Notes: a model not told the origin generated them from the letters alone. DNA of 64,000 nucleotides from Methylobacterium sp. E-005 (GCF_022829725.1 NZ_JAKSYG010000256.1:248001-312000); one strand, 5' to 3'; numbered from the stretch's first letter, positions 34,178-44,185 are shown. Numbers and translations are program-made.

Positions 34178-35116
34178 GTGAGCGACCGTCTGAGGGTGGC
34201 GATCCTGGGGGCCGGTATGGCTGGCGCCGCGGCGGCACGCAGGCTGGCCGATGCCGGATCGTTGGTCAGCGTCTTCGACAAGGGTCGCAGCGTCGGCGGG
34301 CGTATGGCGACCCGACGGCACGGAACGATGCGGTTCGATCATGGCGCCCAATTCATGCGGGCGCATGGCGACGCCTTCGCGGCGCAGCTGCTGGAGTGGG
34401 AGCGGCGCGGCATCGCAGCCGCCTGGGCGGGTGAAGGGCGTCGGGTCGGCGTACCCGATATGACCGCGCCGGTCCGCGATCTCCTGGCCGGACTTCCCGT
34501 CACGTCCGGCATCACGGTGGCGCGCATCCGGCGGATCGACCTTGGCTGGCATCTCGACGCCGCGGACGGGGTCCACGGCCCCTTCGATACCGTGGTGATC
34601 ACGTTTCCCGCCCCGCAGGTGACGGCCCTGCTCGACGCGTCCGGTTATGCGCTTCCCGGCGTCGAGCGCGCCACGTATGCCCCGTGCTGGTCCGTGCTGG
34701 TCGCGGCCGAAGGGGCGGCGACCGGGGCGCTGGTCAAGCCGGGTGCGGGTCCGATCGGCCTCATCGCCCTCGACGGATCGAAGCCGGGCCGTCCCCCGGG
34801 CACCCGGCTGACGATCCACGCGACGGCGGATTGGTCGCGCGATCATCTCGAAGAGCCGCGCGAGGCGATCATCGCGGCGCTCCTTCCCGTTGCCGAGCGC
34901 CATCTCGGCGTCGCTCTGCGCCCGACCTACGCGGAGGCCCATCGCTGGCGCTATGCGCAGGTCGATCGGCCCCTGGACCGATCAGCGGTCTACGATCCGG
35001 CCCTGCGGCTCGGCGCCGCCGGCGACTGGTGCCTGGGCGCGCGCATCGAGGCTGCCTACGACAGCGGCTCGGCGCTGGCCGGAGCCATCCTGGCTAATCT
35101 CGGTGGCGGGCCATGA
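34178..35116 (+). CDS. FAD-dependent oxidoreductase, renalase-like
   Basis: About 312 residues. The FAD-binding Rossmann motif VAILGAGMAGAAAARRLADAG lies at the N-terminus, followed by FDKGRSVGGRMATRR and FDHGAQF, the typical renalase/amine-oxidase-like signature, and a C-terminal FAD contact near LGAAGDWCLGARIEAAYDSG. I place the start at GTG 34178, behind GCGAGGC; the frame is open from TTG 34130. Its stop overlaps the deacetylase start (ATGA). The substrate is unknown. Confidence 0.85.
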   Translation: MSDRLRVAILGAGMAGAAAARRLADAGSLVSVFDKGRSVGGRMATRRHGTMRFDHGAQFMRAHGDAFAAQLLEWERRGIAAAWAGEGRRVGVPDMTAPVRDLLAGLPVTSGITVARIRRIDLGWHLDAADGVHGPFDTVVITFPAPQVTALLDASGYALPGVERATYAPCWSVLVAAEGAATGALVKPGAGPIGLIALDGSKPGRPPGTRLTIHATADWSRDHLEEPREAIIAALLPVAERHLGVALRPTYAEAHRWRYAQVDRPLDRSAVYDPALRLGAAGDWCLGARIEAAYDSGSALAGAILANLGGGP

Positions 35117-36030
35117 TCCCGCCGATCGCCTTCCATCCCGCCTATGAAGCGAGCCTGCCCGCCGGTCACCGCTTTCCGATGCGCAAATACGGGTTGCTCG
35201 CCGAGACGCTCATCGCGAAGGGCCTCGCACCGCTGGGCTTCGTCACGCCCGAGCTGGCGACCGCAGACATGCTCGTCCGCGCCCACGACCCAGCCTACGT
35301 GGAGGCGGTCCTCACCGGTACCGTGTCCCGGGACATCGAGCGGGCGATCGGCCTTCCGGTCGATCAAGCGGTCGTGCGGCGCTCACGCAGTTCCGTCGGC
35401 GGGACGCTGCTGGCGGCGCGTCTCGCCCTCGCGGAGGGACTCGCGGGCAGCGCGGCCGGCGGCAGCCATCATGCCCGGCGGCAGCAAGGCGCAGGTTTCT
35501 GCGTGCTCAACGATGTGGCGGTGGCAGCGCGGACGCTCCAGGTCGAAGGTCAGGTGCGACGCGCGCTCGTCGTCGACCTCGACGTCCATCAGGGGGACGG
35601 GACCGCAGATTGCCTCGCGCGATGTCCCGACCTGTTCACATGGTCGGTGCATTGCGAGAACAACTACCCGTCCGTGAAGATCGCCAGCGATCTGGATATC
35701 GGCCTGCCCGATCGACTGGGCGACGACGACTACCTCGCCGTACTGCGCGACCGCCTGCCGCAACTGCTCGATGCGCTCGTCCCGGATCTGGTCTTCTACA
35801 ACGCCGGCGTCGATCCGCACCGCGACGACCGCCTGGGCCGGCTCTGTCTCACGGATGAGGGCCTGCTGGCGCGGGATCGCTACGTCGTGGCGCAGGCCCG
35901 GGCGCGCGGCATCCCGCTCGTGGCGGTCATTGGCGGGGGCTATTCCACGGATGTGAACGCTCTGGCCCGGCGTCACGCCCTGGTGTTCGAGGCGTTGGCC
36001 GCCGAGGCTGCGGACGCGTCGGCACCGTAA
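35113..36030 (+). CDS. histone deacetylase family protein
   Basis: A zinc-dependent deacetylase of the HDAC/acetylpolyamine amidohydrolase superfamily, 305 residues. Catalytic features include the His pair in GGSHHARRQQGAGFC with NDVAVAARTL, metal ligands in VVDLDVHQGDGT (Asp and His) and in FYNAGVDPHRDD, and GGGYSTD near the end. In bacteria these act on acetyl-lysine, acetylpolyamines or other amides. It is translationally coupled to the FAD oxidoreductase (4-base overlap), which hints at an amine or polyamine route (inference). Confidence 0.92.
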   Translation: MIPPIAFHPAYEASLPAGHRFPMRKYGLLAETLIAKGLAPLGFVTPELATADMLVRAHDPAYVEAVLTGTVSRDIERAIGLPVDQAVVRRSRSSVGGTLLAARLALAEGLAGSAAGGSHHARRQQGAGFCVLNDVAVAARTLQVEGQVRRALVVDLDVHQGDGTADCLARCPDLFTWSVHCENNYPSVKIASDLDIGLPDRLGDDDYLAVLRDRLPQLLDALVPDLVFYNAGVDPHRDDRLGRLCLTDEGLLARDRYVVAQARARGIPLVAVIGGGYSTDVNALARRHALVFEALAAEAADASAP

Positions 36031-36204
36031 GCAGACTCAACGCAGACCGATGATGATGCAGTGCCGCATCAGTGTCCGGCCTCGGCGCCCGACACAGTGA
36101 CCTGGTAAGGTTTGAGCAAGCCTGAGGGCACAGGTTGCGAGGATTGCGGATGTCGTTCGCGACGCGCCCGCAGGTCTCAGTCCGTCGCCGTTGAGGTTTG
36201 ATCC

Positions 36205-36378
36205 ATGCTCGCGCGGGTCTGGAACGTGCTGAAGCCGACGCTCGCGGTTGCAGCCCTGATCGCCGCCGCCCTCGTGTCGGCCGATAAGCTCGACCGGCAG
36301 CGGGCGCAGCCGGCTATCGGCGTCGTCGCGAGCGAGCCCGTCATCACCGGCGCCATCGCGCCGGCTGCGCGCCGCTGA
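36205..36378 (+). CDS. small membrane protein, 57 residues
   Basis: A short frame beginning MLARVWNVLKPTLAVAALIA. One hydrophobic segment (about residues 10-27) is followed by DKLDRQRAQP and a tail ending APAARR. No family recognised. It follows a 174-base gap after the deacetylase and is convergent with the PLP enzyme. Codon use looks like the neighbours. It could be a signal-anchored secreted peptide. Confidence 0.5.
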   Translation: MLARVWNVLKPTLAVAALIAAALVSADKLDRQRAQPAIGVVASEPVITGAIAPAARR

Positions 36379-36416
36379 GCAGCGCTCGCTTTATCAGGAA
36401 GCTCCGGGTCGCTGGC

Positions 36417-37583
36417 TCACCAGCCGTTGATGCGCGGCCATACGGCACCCGTGAGATGCCCGTCGGCGATGACGTGATAGCGATCATGCTGCGCTCCCGT
36501 GGCGCAGGCATGGTTCGGCAGGATGCGCAGGCGCGCCCCGACCGGAAGTTCGGGCAGGGCCGCCGTCGAACCCTTTCGCAGGGCCAGGATGCCGTGCTCC
36601 TGGTTGGCATCGGCGACGATCAGATCACGATAGGGCCGGCCTGTCCGGTCGCAGGCGAGGCCGTAGCCCTGGTCGACGGCCTGCCGGGCCGTGCCCCGGT
36701 CCCGCGAGAGCGCCATCCAGCCAGCATCGGTGATGATCCAGCCCTTCTCCCGCTGGTGGCCGATCACCGTAGCCAGGACGGTCAGCGCAATGTCTTCCAC
36801 CGTGCAGGAGCCAACGCCGGCCTGAAACAGGTCGCCGATCATGAAGACGCCGGCGCGGACCTCGGTGATGCCATCCAGATTCGCCGCATAGCGCGCGGTC
36901 GGGGTGGAGCCGACGCTGACCACCGGGCAGGGCAGGCCGGCATCCCGAAGTGACGCCGCCGCCGTCACGGCTGCGACGCGCTCGGCCTCGGCGGCCGCGC
37001 GGAGCGCATCCGGCTCGCTCAGCCCGTAGCTGTCGCCGGCATGGAGGAGGATCCCGCGCAAATCGGCTTCCCTGTCGAGGATGCGGCCGATGGCGACAAG
37101 CTGTTCCGCATCCTGCGGCTTTACGCCGGAGCGGTGGCCATCCGCGTCGACTTCGATCAGCACCGGCAACCGATCATCGTGCCGGCGGCTCCAGGCCGCC
37201 ACGGCCTCGGCCTGCTCCACGGAATCCAGAATGATCGCGAGATCCGCCTGGCAATGCCGCCGGATCCAGCCGACCCGTTCGAGCTTCTGCGGCGCGATCC
37301 CCACCGCGTAGATCATGTCGCGGACCCCGCCCTCGGCGAAGTACTCGGCCTCGCGCAGGGTGGAAACGGTCGCCGGCCCGGCCGCGCTCGCCATGGCGAT
37401 CCGGGCGACGTCGCGGGATTTCGCGGTCTTGAGGTGCGGGCGCAGCACCACGCCGAGCCTGTCGAGCCGGGCCCGCATGGCGGCGACGTTGGCCGTCACG
37501 CGGTCGGCGTCGAGCAGGAGGCAGGGCGTTTCGATCACGTCGAGCCCGTCGCCCTCGGTCGATATCGAGATCTCATCCGCCAT
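36417..37583 (-). CDS. DSD1-type PLP-dependent D-amino-acid enzyme (D-serine dehydratase / D-threonine aldolase family)
   Basis: About 388 residues from MADEISISTEGDG at 37583; the open frame upstream is a repeat-containing leader. A fold type III enzyme: the PLP-binding Lys is in LRPHLKTAKSRDVARI, and the C-terminal metal site His-x-Cys is in ILPNHACAT, as in eukaryote-like DSD1 and D-threonine aldolases. ETPCLLLDADRV opens the domain. It lies on the same strand as the galactonate kinase-aldolase pair, 145 bases downstream. Whether D-serine or D-threonine (or another beta-hydroxy D-amino acid) is the substrate cannot be told. Confidence 0.85.
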   Translation of the reverse strand: MADEISISTEGDGLDVIETPCLLLDADRVTANVAAMRARLDRLGVVLRPHLKTAKSRDVARIAMASAAGPATVSTLREAEYFAEGGVRDMIYAVGIAPQKLERVGWIRRHCQADLAIILDSVEQAEAVAAWSRRHDDRLPVLIEVDADGHRSGVKPQDAEQLVAIGRILDREADLRGILLHAGDSYGLSEPDALRAAAEAERVAAVTAAASLRDAGLPCPVVSVGSTPTARYAANLDGITEVRAGVFMIGDLFQAGVGSCTVEDIALTVLATVIGHQREKGWIITDAGWMALSRDRGTARQAVDQGYGLACDRTGRPYRDLIVADANQEHGILALRKGSTAALPELPVGARLRILPNHACATGAQHDRYHVIADGHLTGAVWPRINGW

Positions 37584-37642
37584 CACGCCGCTCCCGTCTG
37601 TCCAGGGATGGTTGTCTGATAGGCGTTTGCCGGGGACGGTCC

Positions 37643-37702
37643 AAGACGCACCGGGACAAGACGCACTGGGATAAGACGCACCGGGACAAGATGCGCCGAA
37701 CG
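37643..37702. repeat. 15-base tandem repeat upstream of the DSD1-type gene
   Basis: Four head-to-tail 15-base units of consensus AAGACGCACCGGGAC: two identical copies, one with two changes, and a diverged fourth copy. The array lies between the aldolase gene and the PLP enzyme start. Confidence 0.85.
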
Positions 37703-37728
37703 CCGATACCGGATCGGGCGACGGGCGT

Positions 37729-38364
37729 TCAGGTGGAACGCCGCACGGCTTCCACGAAGGCTGCCGCATCGCGGGCGACATCGGCCGCTGGTTTACCGGG
37801 GCGGTAGAGGTTGGAGCCCAGGCCGAACCCGTCGGCGCTCGCGGCGCGCCACGCGGCGATCCCCTCGGGGGTCACACCGCCCACGGCGAGCACCCGCGTT
37901 CCGGATGGCAGCACCGCGCGATGGGCCCGGAGAGCCGCCGGCGAGGCGACATCGGCTGGAAACAGCTTGAGCGCGGTTGCCCCGGCCGCGAGCGCCGTGA
38001 ACGCTTCGGTCGGCGTCTGGTAGCCGGGCAGGGAGACGAGGCCGCGCGAACAGGTCGCGCCGATCACCGCCGCATCCGTGTTGGGGGAAACGATCAGGCT
38101 GCCGCCCGCGTCCCCGACCGCTGCGACCTGCGCGGGTTCGAGGACCGTGCCGGCCCCCACTAGCGCGCGCCCGGCCAGGCGATCTGCGAGGCGTGCGATG
38201 CTGCGCAACGGATCGGGGGAATTGAGCGGCACCTCGATCAGCGTGAAGCCGGCATCCACGAGGGCGTCGCCCACCGCGGGTGCCTCTTCGGGCGTCAGGC
38301 CGCGCAGGATCGCGACCAGCGGGCAAGTGGCGAAGGCGGCTTCGAAACGCTCAAGGATCGTCAT
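37729..38364 (-). CDS. dgoA: 2-dehydro-3-deoxy-6-phosphogalactonate aldolase
   Basis: A class I aldolase that cleaves KDPGal to pyruvate and glyceraldehyde 3-phosphate. It is 211 residues from MTILERFEAAFATCPLVAIL at 38364. Family features are IEVPLNSP (Glu), GTVLEPAQ, SPNTDAAV and the Schiff-base Lys in TALKLFPADVAS. Its start overlaps the stop of the kinase gene (ATGA), so the pair is coupled. The neighbouring 2-dehydro-3-deoxygalactonokinase favours a galactonate over a gluconate branch. Confidence 0.9.
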   Translation of the reverse strand: MTILERFEAAFATCPLVAILRGLTPEEAPAVGDALVDAGFTLIEVPLNSPDPLRSIARLADRLAGRALVGAGTVLEPAQVAAVGDAGGSLIVSPNTDAAVIGATCSRGLVSLPGYQTPTEAFTALAAGATALKLFPADVASPAALRAHRAVLPSGTRVLAVGGVTPEGIAAWRAASADGFGLGSNLYRPGKPAADVARDAAAFVEAVRRST

Positions 38365-39239
38365 GCGCTGAGGCTCCAGATGGCATGGATGCCGGCCGTG
38401 GTCGCTCCATCCGGCACGGTGATGGGAGTCCCACCCAACTCGCTCACCGCGGCGGCGTAGAGGACGTTGAGGTCTCCTCCGCCCAGCAGATAGACGGGCC
38501 GGCGGCTGAGATCCTCCCGCGTTGCGACATCCGCCCCGATCAGGACACCGCTCGCATAGGCGGCGGCCTCGGACGGTTCGAGCCGATCGAGCAGAAGCCC
38601 GGCCCGGACCTCGAACAGCGTCGCGGCGAGGTTGCCGGACGCAATCCCCCGGCGAAGCCCGCGGCGGAACGGGGCCCCGTCCGAAACCACCCCGTCGAGC
38701 ATCCCAGCCAGGATGCCATGGGCGCGCAGCAGAGCGAAGAGTTCGCCGGTCATCACCGTGGTGAAGGTCGTGATCGCCCCATCGACGGTCTCGACCCATT
38801 TGTTGTGTGTGCCGGGCTGGCAGAACAGGGCGGTCGCGGGCGCCGTTCCGGCATGGATCGCGCCCAGTATCTGGATCTCCTCCCCACGCATCACGTCGGG
38901 CCGCCGGCCGTCCCGCAGCGCCACGCCGGGCACGATGCGCACATGGGGCGCGGCTTCGCGGCAGGATGCGGCCAAGCGTTCCAGCGTGGCGGGCGCATCG
39001 ACGTAGGGCGCCTCGCACCAGCCCCGGCTGGAGCCCACCATCCCGACCGCGATGACCGGGTCCACGCCGAAGCGCGCGCGCAGGGCTGAGATCTCGGCCG
39101 GGTACGCGTCCGGCGCGAGACTCAATACGCCGCGTTCATCCCGCAAGGTCTCGAGCACTGTCCCGTCGGAGGCGACCGCGTAGGCTCGCCGGTTTGTCGT
39201 CCCCCAGTCGACCGCGATGTAGGCTGCGCGACCGACCAT
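38361..39239 (-). CDS. dgoK: 2-dehydro-3-deoxygalactonokinase
   Basis: Phosphorylates 2-keto-3-deoxygalactonate, feeding the coupled aldolase. It is 292 residues from MVGRAAYIAVDWGTTNRRAY at 39239; a start five codons upstream is also open. The ASKHA-type phosphate loop is VDWGTTNRRAYAV, and PGTHNKWVETVDG is the characteristic DgoK block. LLGGGDLNVLYAAAV lies near the end. It is divergent from the ABC transporter; 39260-39285 holds TTGTCTGAGTTAA, which only loosely resembles a GntR-type half site. Confidence 0.92.
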   Translation of the reverse strand: MVGRAAYIAVDWGTTNRRAYAVASDGTVLETLRDERGVLSLAPDAYPAEISALRARFGVDPVIAVGMVGSSRGWCEAPYVDAPATLERLAASCREAAPHVRIVPGVALRDGRRPDVMRGEEIQILGAIHAGTAPATALFCQPGTHNKWVETVDGAITTFTTVMTGELFALLRAHGILAGMLDGVVSDGAPFRRGLRRGIASGNLAATLFEVRAGLLLDRLEPSEAAAYASGVLIGADVATREDLSRRPVYLLGGGDLNVLYAAAVSELGGTPITVPDGATTAGIHAIWSLSA

Positions 39240-39453
39240 GCCCTCTGCTCCCACGTGCGCGTTCTATTTGTCTGAGTTAATGGGCACGGCAGTGATGGTC
39301 AAGCTTCGTACGGTCCGCAGTGGCCGGACGAGGCGGATATACCAGCCGGGGATTGTCGCACCGCGTCGCGCGTTTGCGATGGACGGACCGGGCGCGGTTC
39401 GGCGATATGGCGGCAAGATTCAAAACAAGAATCAAAACTTGGGAGGACAGTGC

Positions 39454-40204
39454 TTGGCACGGGACGTGATCCTGGCGACCGACGGCCTGACGATGGAATT
39501 CCGTGGGTTCCGCGCCGTGAACGGCGTGGCGCTGCAGGTCGAGCGCGGCACGATCCACGTGCTCATCGGGCCCAATGGAGCCGGCAAGACCACCTGCTTC
39601 AACCTGCTGACCAAGTTCCTGATCCCGACGGCGGGGACGATCCGCTACAAGGACCGCGACATCACCGGTCTGAAAGCGGCCGACGTCGCCCGGCTCGGCC
39701 TCGTGCGCTCCTTCCAGATCTCAGCGGTCTTCCCGCATCTGACTGTGATGGAGAATGTCCGTATCGCCCTGCAGCGGCGGCGACGCGGCGACTCCTTTGA
39801 TTTCTGGCGCGCCGAGCGGGTGTTGCGGGCGCTGAACGGCGAGGCGCTGGCGCTGGTCGAGGATGTCGGCCTGTCCGAGTTCGCCGACGTGCCGGCGGTG
39901 GAACTCTCCTATGGCCGCAAACGCGCGCTGGAGATCGCCACGACCCTCGCCCTCGATCCCGAGATGCTGCTCCTCGACGAGCCGATGGCCGGAATGGGCC
40001 ACGAGGATGTCGAGCGCACGGCGCAGCTCATCCGCAGGGTCTCCAAAAGCCGGACCATCCTGATGGTGGAGCACAACCTGTCGGTGGTGGCGTCCCTGTC
40101 GGACCGCATCACCGTGCTGGCGCGGGGGCAGGTGCTGGCCGAGGGCGATTACGCCACCGTCTCGAAGGATCCGCGTGTGGTCGAAGCGTATATCGGGGCT
40201 GGAC

Positions 40205-40212
<8 letters not shown>
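39454..40212 (+). CDS. branched-chain-type ABC transporter ATPase (LivG-like)
   Basis: 252 residues. It starts TTG at 39454, seven bases behind GGGAGGA; an open frame back to 39238 has no ABC similarity. Walker A is GPNGAGKTTCFN, the signature is LSYGRKRALEIATTL, Walker B is MLLLDEPMAGM and the switch His is in MVEHNLSVVA. The signature RKRALEIA instead of QQR-type residues is common in the HAAT family. It is the first gene of a five-gene import operon and overlaps livF by eight bases. Confidence 0.92.
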
Positions 40213-40948
<736 letters not shown>

Positions 40949-41029
40949 AGCCTGTCCAAGAATACTGTCGAAGCGCCCAAATCGGCGTCCCGAGTTCCGG
41001 CCGGCGGAAGAACGCCGTGCCGCCAGTGG

Positions 41030-42259
41030 ATGGAAACGCGTATGTTCGGACGTATCGCCCGGCCCGTGACCCTCGCCGCCCTCGCGGGCGCCCTGATGAT
41101 GGGCACCGCCGCGGCGCAGACCAACGTCAAGATCGGCATCCTCGGCGACCGCTCGGGCGCCTATTCGGACATCAGCGGCGAGGGCTCGGTGGTCGCCGCC
41201 AAGCTGGCGGTCGAGGATTTCAAGCCGGAGCAGCACGGGCTCAAGGTCGAGATCGTCTCGGCCGACCACCAGAACAAGCCCGATGTCGGCGCGGCCATCG
41301 CCCGGCAATGGTACGACCGTGACAGTGTCGACATGATCACCGACGGGGTGACCTCATCGGTGGCGCTCGCCATCAGCCAGGTCACCAAGGAGAAGAACAA
41401 GGTCTTCATCGATACCGGCGCCGGCACCGCCGACCTCACCGGGCCGCAATGTACGCCCAACACGATCCACTGGGTCTACGACACGGTGGCGCTGGCCAAC
41501 GGCACCGGCGGCGCGATGGTGAAGCGCGGCGGCACGACGTGGTTCTTCCTTACCGCCGATTACGTGTTCGGCCAGACGCTGCAGCGCGACACCAGCGCGG
41601 TCATCACCAAGAACGGCGGCAAGGTCGTGGGCTCGGTCAAGACGCCGTTCCCGACCTCGGACTTCTCGTCCTTCCTGCTCCAGGCGCAGGGCTCGGGCGC
41701 CAAGGTGATCGGGCTCGCCAATGCCGGCACCGACACGATCAATTCCATCAAGCAGGCCGGTGAGTTCGGCATCACCGAGGGCGGGCAGGCTTTGGCCGGC
41801 CTCCTGGTCTTCTCCTCGGACGTGCATTCCCTCGGCACCAAGGTCGCCCAGGGGCTGGTGCTCACCGAGCCGTTCTACTGGGACTTGAACGACCAGACCC
41901 GCGCCTTCTCGGACCGTTTCGCCAAGCAGATGAAGGGCAACTCGAAGCCGACCGCCAATCATGCGGGCGTCTACTCGGACGTGCTCCACTACCTGAAGGC
42001 GGTGGCGGAGCTGAAATCCACGGCGGACGGCGCCGCGACCGTCGCCAAGATGAAGGCGATGCCGACCGACGATCCGCTGTTCGGAAAGGGCGTGATCCGC
42101 GCGGACGGGCGCAAGATCCACGACATGTACCTGTTCGAGGTCAAGAAGCCCGCCGAGTCGAAGGGCGAGTGGGACCTCTACAAGCAGCTCGAGACGATCC
42201 CGGGCGATCAGGTCTTCCGCCCGCTCAACGAGGGCAAATGCCCCCTCGTGAAGGGCTGA
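41030..42259 (+). CDS. ABC transporter substrate-binding protein, LivJ/K-like
   Basis: About 409 residues; ATG 41042 is an alternative start. A signal peptide (RPVTLAALAGALMMGTAAA) precedes the mature QTNVKIGILGDRSGAYSD, the hallmark of the Peripla_BP_6 family. SADHQNKPDVGAAIARQWYD, IFIDTGAG-type and LGTKVAQGLVLTEPFYWDL segments are typical. The periplasmic receptor feeds LivH/LivM. Ligand unknown: an amide, branched-chain amino acid, or aromatic or sulfur compound are all possible in this family. Confidence 0.92.
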   Translation: METRMFGRIARPVTLAALAGALMMGTAAAQTNVKIGILGDRSGAYSDISGEGSVVAAKLAVEDFKPEQHGLKVEIVSADHQNKPDVGAAIARQWYDRDSVDMITDGVTSSVALAISQVTKEKNKVFIDTGAGTADLTGPQCTPNTIHWVYDTVALANGTGGAMVKRGGTTWFFLTADYVFGQTLQRDTSAVITKNGGKVVGSVKTPFPTSDFSSFLLQAQGSGAKVIGLANAGTDTINSIKQAGEFGITEGGQALAGLLVFSSDVHSLGTKVAQGLVLTEPFYWDLNDQTRAFSDRFAKQMKGNSKPTANHAGVYSDVLHYLKAVAELKSTADGAATVAKMKAMPTDDPLFGKGVIRADGRKIHDMYLFEVKKPAESKGEWDLYKQLETIPGDQVFRPLNEGKCPLVKG

Positions 42260-42287
42260 GCATGGGTGCGGGGCGCGGAGACCGGCC

Positions 42288-43175
42288 ATGACCACGATCT
42301 TCGGTGTGCCGATGCAGGCCCTGTTCGGGCAATTGCTGCTCGGCCTGATCAACGGTTCATTCTACGCGATCCTGTCGCTGGGGCTCGCGATCATCTTCGG
42401 GCTCCTCAACATCATCAACTTCGCCCACGGCGCGCTCTACATGATGGGCGCGTTCGTGGCCTGGATGCTGCTCACCTACGTGGGCCTCGGCTACTGGTGG
42501 GCGCTGGGGCTGGCGCCGCTCGTGGTCGGCGCCTTCGGCATCGTGCTGGAGCGGCTGCTGATCGCCCGGCTCTACAAGCTCGACCACCTCTACGGCCTGC
42601 TCCTGACCTTCGGGCTGGCGCTGATCATCCAGGGCATGTTCCGCAACCAGTACGGCGTCTCTGGGCTCCCCTACGCGATCCCGCCCGAGCTGTCGGGCGG
42701 CCAGCGCCTGCCCTTCATGTTTCTGCCGAACTACCGGGCCTGGGTGGTGGTCGCCTCGCTCACCGTCTGCATCGCCACGTGGCTCGTGATCGAGAAGACC
42801 AAGCTCGGCGCCTATCTGCGCGCCGCCACCGAGAACCCGACCCTCGTCCAGGCCTTCGGGGTCAACGTGCCGCTGTTCCTGACCCTGACCTATGGGTTCG
42901 GCGTCGCGCTCGCGGGCTTCGCCGGGGTGCTGGCCGCGCCGATCTACTCGGTGAATCCCAATATGGGCGCCGACATCATCATCGTGGTCTTCGCCGTGGT
43001 GGTGATCGGCGGCATGGGCTCGATCATCGGCTCGGTGATCACGGGCTTCGCCCTCGGCCTCGTCGAGGGGCTGACCAAGGTGTTCTATCCGGAGGCGTCC
43101 GCGACCGTGATCTTCGTGATCATGGTGCTGGTGCTGCTCGTCAAACCCGCTGGCCTGTTCGGGCGCACGGCCTGA
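42288..43175 (+). CDS. branched-chain-type ABC transporter permease (LivH-like)
   Basis: A 295-residue inner-membrane permease with about eight hydrophobic stretches. Family blocks include LLLGLINGSFYAILSLGLA, FGLLNIINFAHGALYMMGAF, RAATENPTLVQAFGVN (the cytoplasmic coupling helix) and MGADIIIVVFAVVVIGGMGS. It starts 28 bases after the binding-protein gene and pairs with the LivM-like permease. Confidence 0.95.
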   Translation: MTTIFGVPMQALFGQLLLGLINGSFYAILSLGLAIIFGLLNIINFAHGALYMMGAFVAWMLLTYVGLGYWWALGLAPLVVGAFGIVLERLLIARLYKLDHLYGLLLTFGLALIIQGMFRNQYGVSGLPYAIPPELSGGQRLPFMFLPNYRAWVVVASLTVCIATWLVIEKTKLGAYLRAATENPTLVQAFGVNVPLFLTLTYGFGVALAGFAGVLAAPIYSVNPNMGADIIIVVFAVVVIGGMGSIIGSVITGFALGLVEGLTKVFYPEASATVIFVIMVLVLLVKPAGLFGRTA

Positions 43176-43198
43176 CCGCGAACTGAGGCTCGACACCC

Positions 43199-44185
43199 AT
43201 GGCCGACACCGCAACCATCGACGCCGCCCCGATCGCTGCCGCCCCGGCGACCGGCCGGGACGACAAGGCGCTCCACCGCCTGATCTTCGTCGGCATCGCC
43301 GTGCTGCTGATCGTGGCGCCGCTGGTGCTCTACCCCGTCTATCTGATGAAGGTTTTGTGCTTCGCGCTGTTCGCGCTCGCCTTCAACCTGCTGCTCGGCT
43401 ACGGCGGCCTGCTCTCCTTCGGTCACGCCGCCTATTTCGGCATGGCGAGCTACCTCTGCGCCTACACGGCCAAGCAGCTCGGCTTCACGCCGGAACTCGC
43501 GATCCTCGCCGGCACCGGCACCGCGGCGCTGCTGGGCCTCGTTTTCGGCGCGCTGGCGATCCGCCGGCAGGGCATCTACTTCTCGATGATCACCCTGGCG
43601 CTCGCCCAGATGGCGTTCTTCTTCTCGCTGCAGGCGAAGTTCACCGGCGGCGAGGACGGCATCCAGGCGGTGCCCCGCGGCAACCTGTTCGGGGTGATCA
43701 GCCTCGCGGACGACCGGGCGATGTACGGCCTCGTCTGCGTGATCTTCATGGCCGGGATGCTGCTGATCTACCGGATCATCCACTCGCCCTTCGGGCAGGT
43801 GCTGAAGGCGATCCGGGACAACGAGCCGCGGGCGATCTCGCTGGGTTACCGGGCGAGCCAGTACAAGCTTGCGGTCTTCGTGCTTTCGGCGACGCTGGCG
43901 GGGCTCGCGGGTTCCACCAAGGCGATCGTGTTCCAGCTCGCCTCGCTCACCGACATCCACTGGTCGATGTCGGGCGAGGTGGTCCTGATGACGCTGGTCG
44001 GCGGCATGGGGACCGTGTTCGGGCCGATCGTCGGCGCCCTCGTGATCGTCACCATGGAGACCTACCTCGCGCAGTTCGGCGCCTGGGTGACGATCATCCA
44101 GGGCTGCGTCTTCGTGCTCTGCGTGCTGCTGTTCCGGGAGGGGATCGTCGGGCTCGTCGCACGGGTGGTGCGCCGGCCGTTGTGA
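43199..44185 (+). CDS. branched-chain-type ABC transporter permease (LivM-like)
   Basis: 328 residues, with a longer Ala-rich cytoplasmic N-terminus (about 25 residues) and eight or nine helices. LLLGYGGLLSFGHAAYFGMA, IRDNEPRAISLGYRASQYKL (coupling helix) and SMSGEVVLMTLVGGMGTVFG are typical of LivM. It is the last gene of the operon, beginning 23 bases after livH. Confidence 0.95.
   Translation: MADTATIDAAPIAAAPATGRDDKALHRLIFVGIAVLLIVAPLVLYPVYLMKVLCFALFALAFNLLLGYGGLLSFGHAAYFGMASYLCAYTAKQLGFTPELAILAGTGTAALLGLVFGALAIRRQGIYFSMITLALAQMAFFFSLQAKFTGGEDGIQAVPRGNLFGVISLADDRAMYGLVCVIFMAGMLLIYRIIHSPFGQVLKAIRDNEPRAISLGYRASQYKLAVFVLSATLAGLAGSTKAIVFQLASLTDIHWSMSGEVVLMTLVGGMGTVFGPIVGALVIVTMETYLAQFGAWVTIIQGCVFVLCVLLFREGIVGLVARVVRRPL

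Noticed and set aside
39268-39280. TTGTCTGAGTTAA as a GntR-type operator for dgoK
   Set aside because: Only one half resembles the usual palindrome and no regulator gene is adjacent.
39238-39453. N-terminal extension of the LivG-like ATPase back to 39238
   Set aside because: The extension has no ABC similarity and lies in the divergent promoter region; a strong ribosome site precedes TTG 39454.
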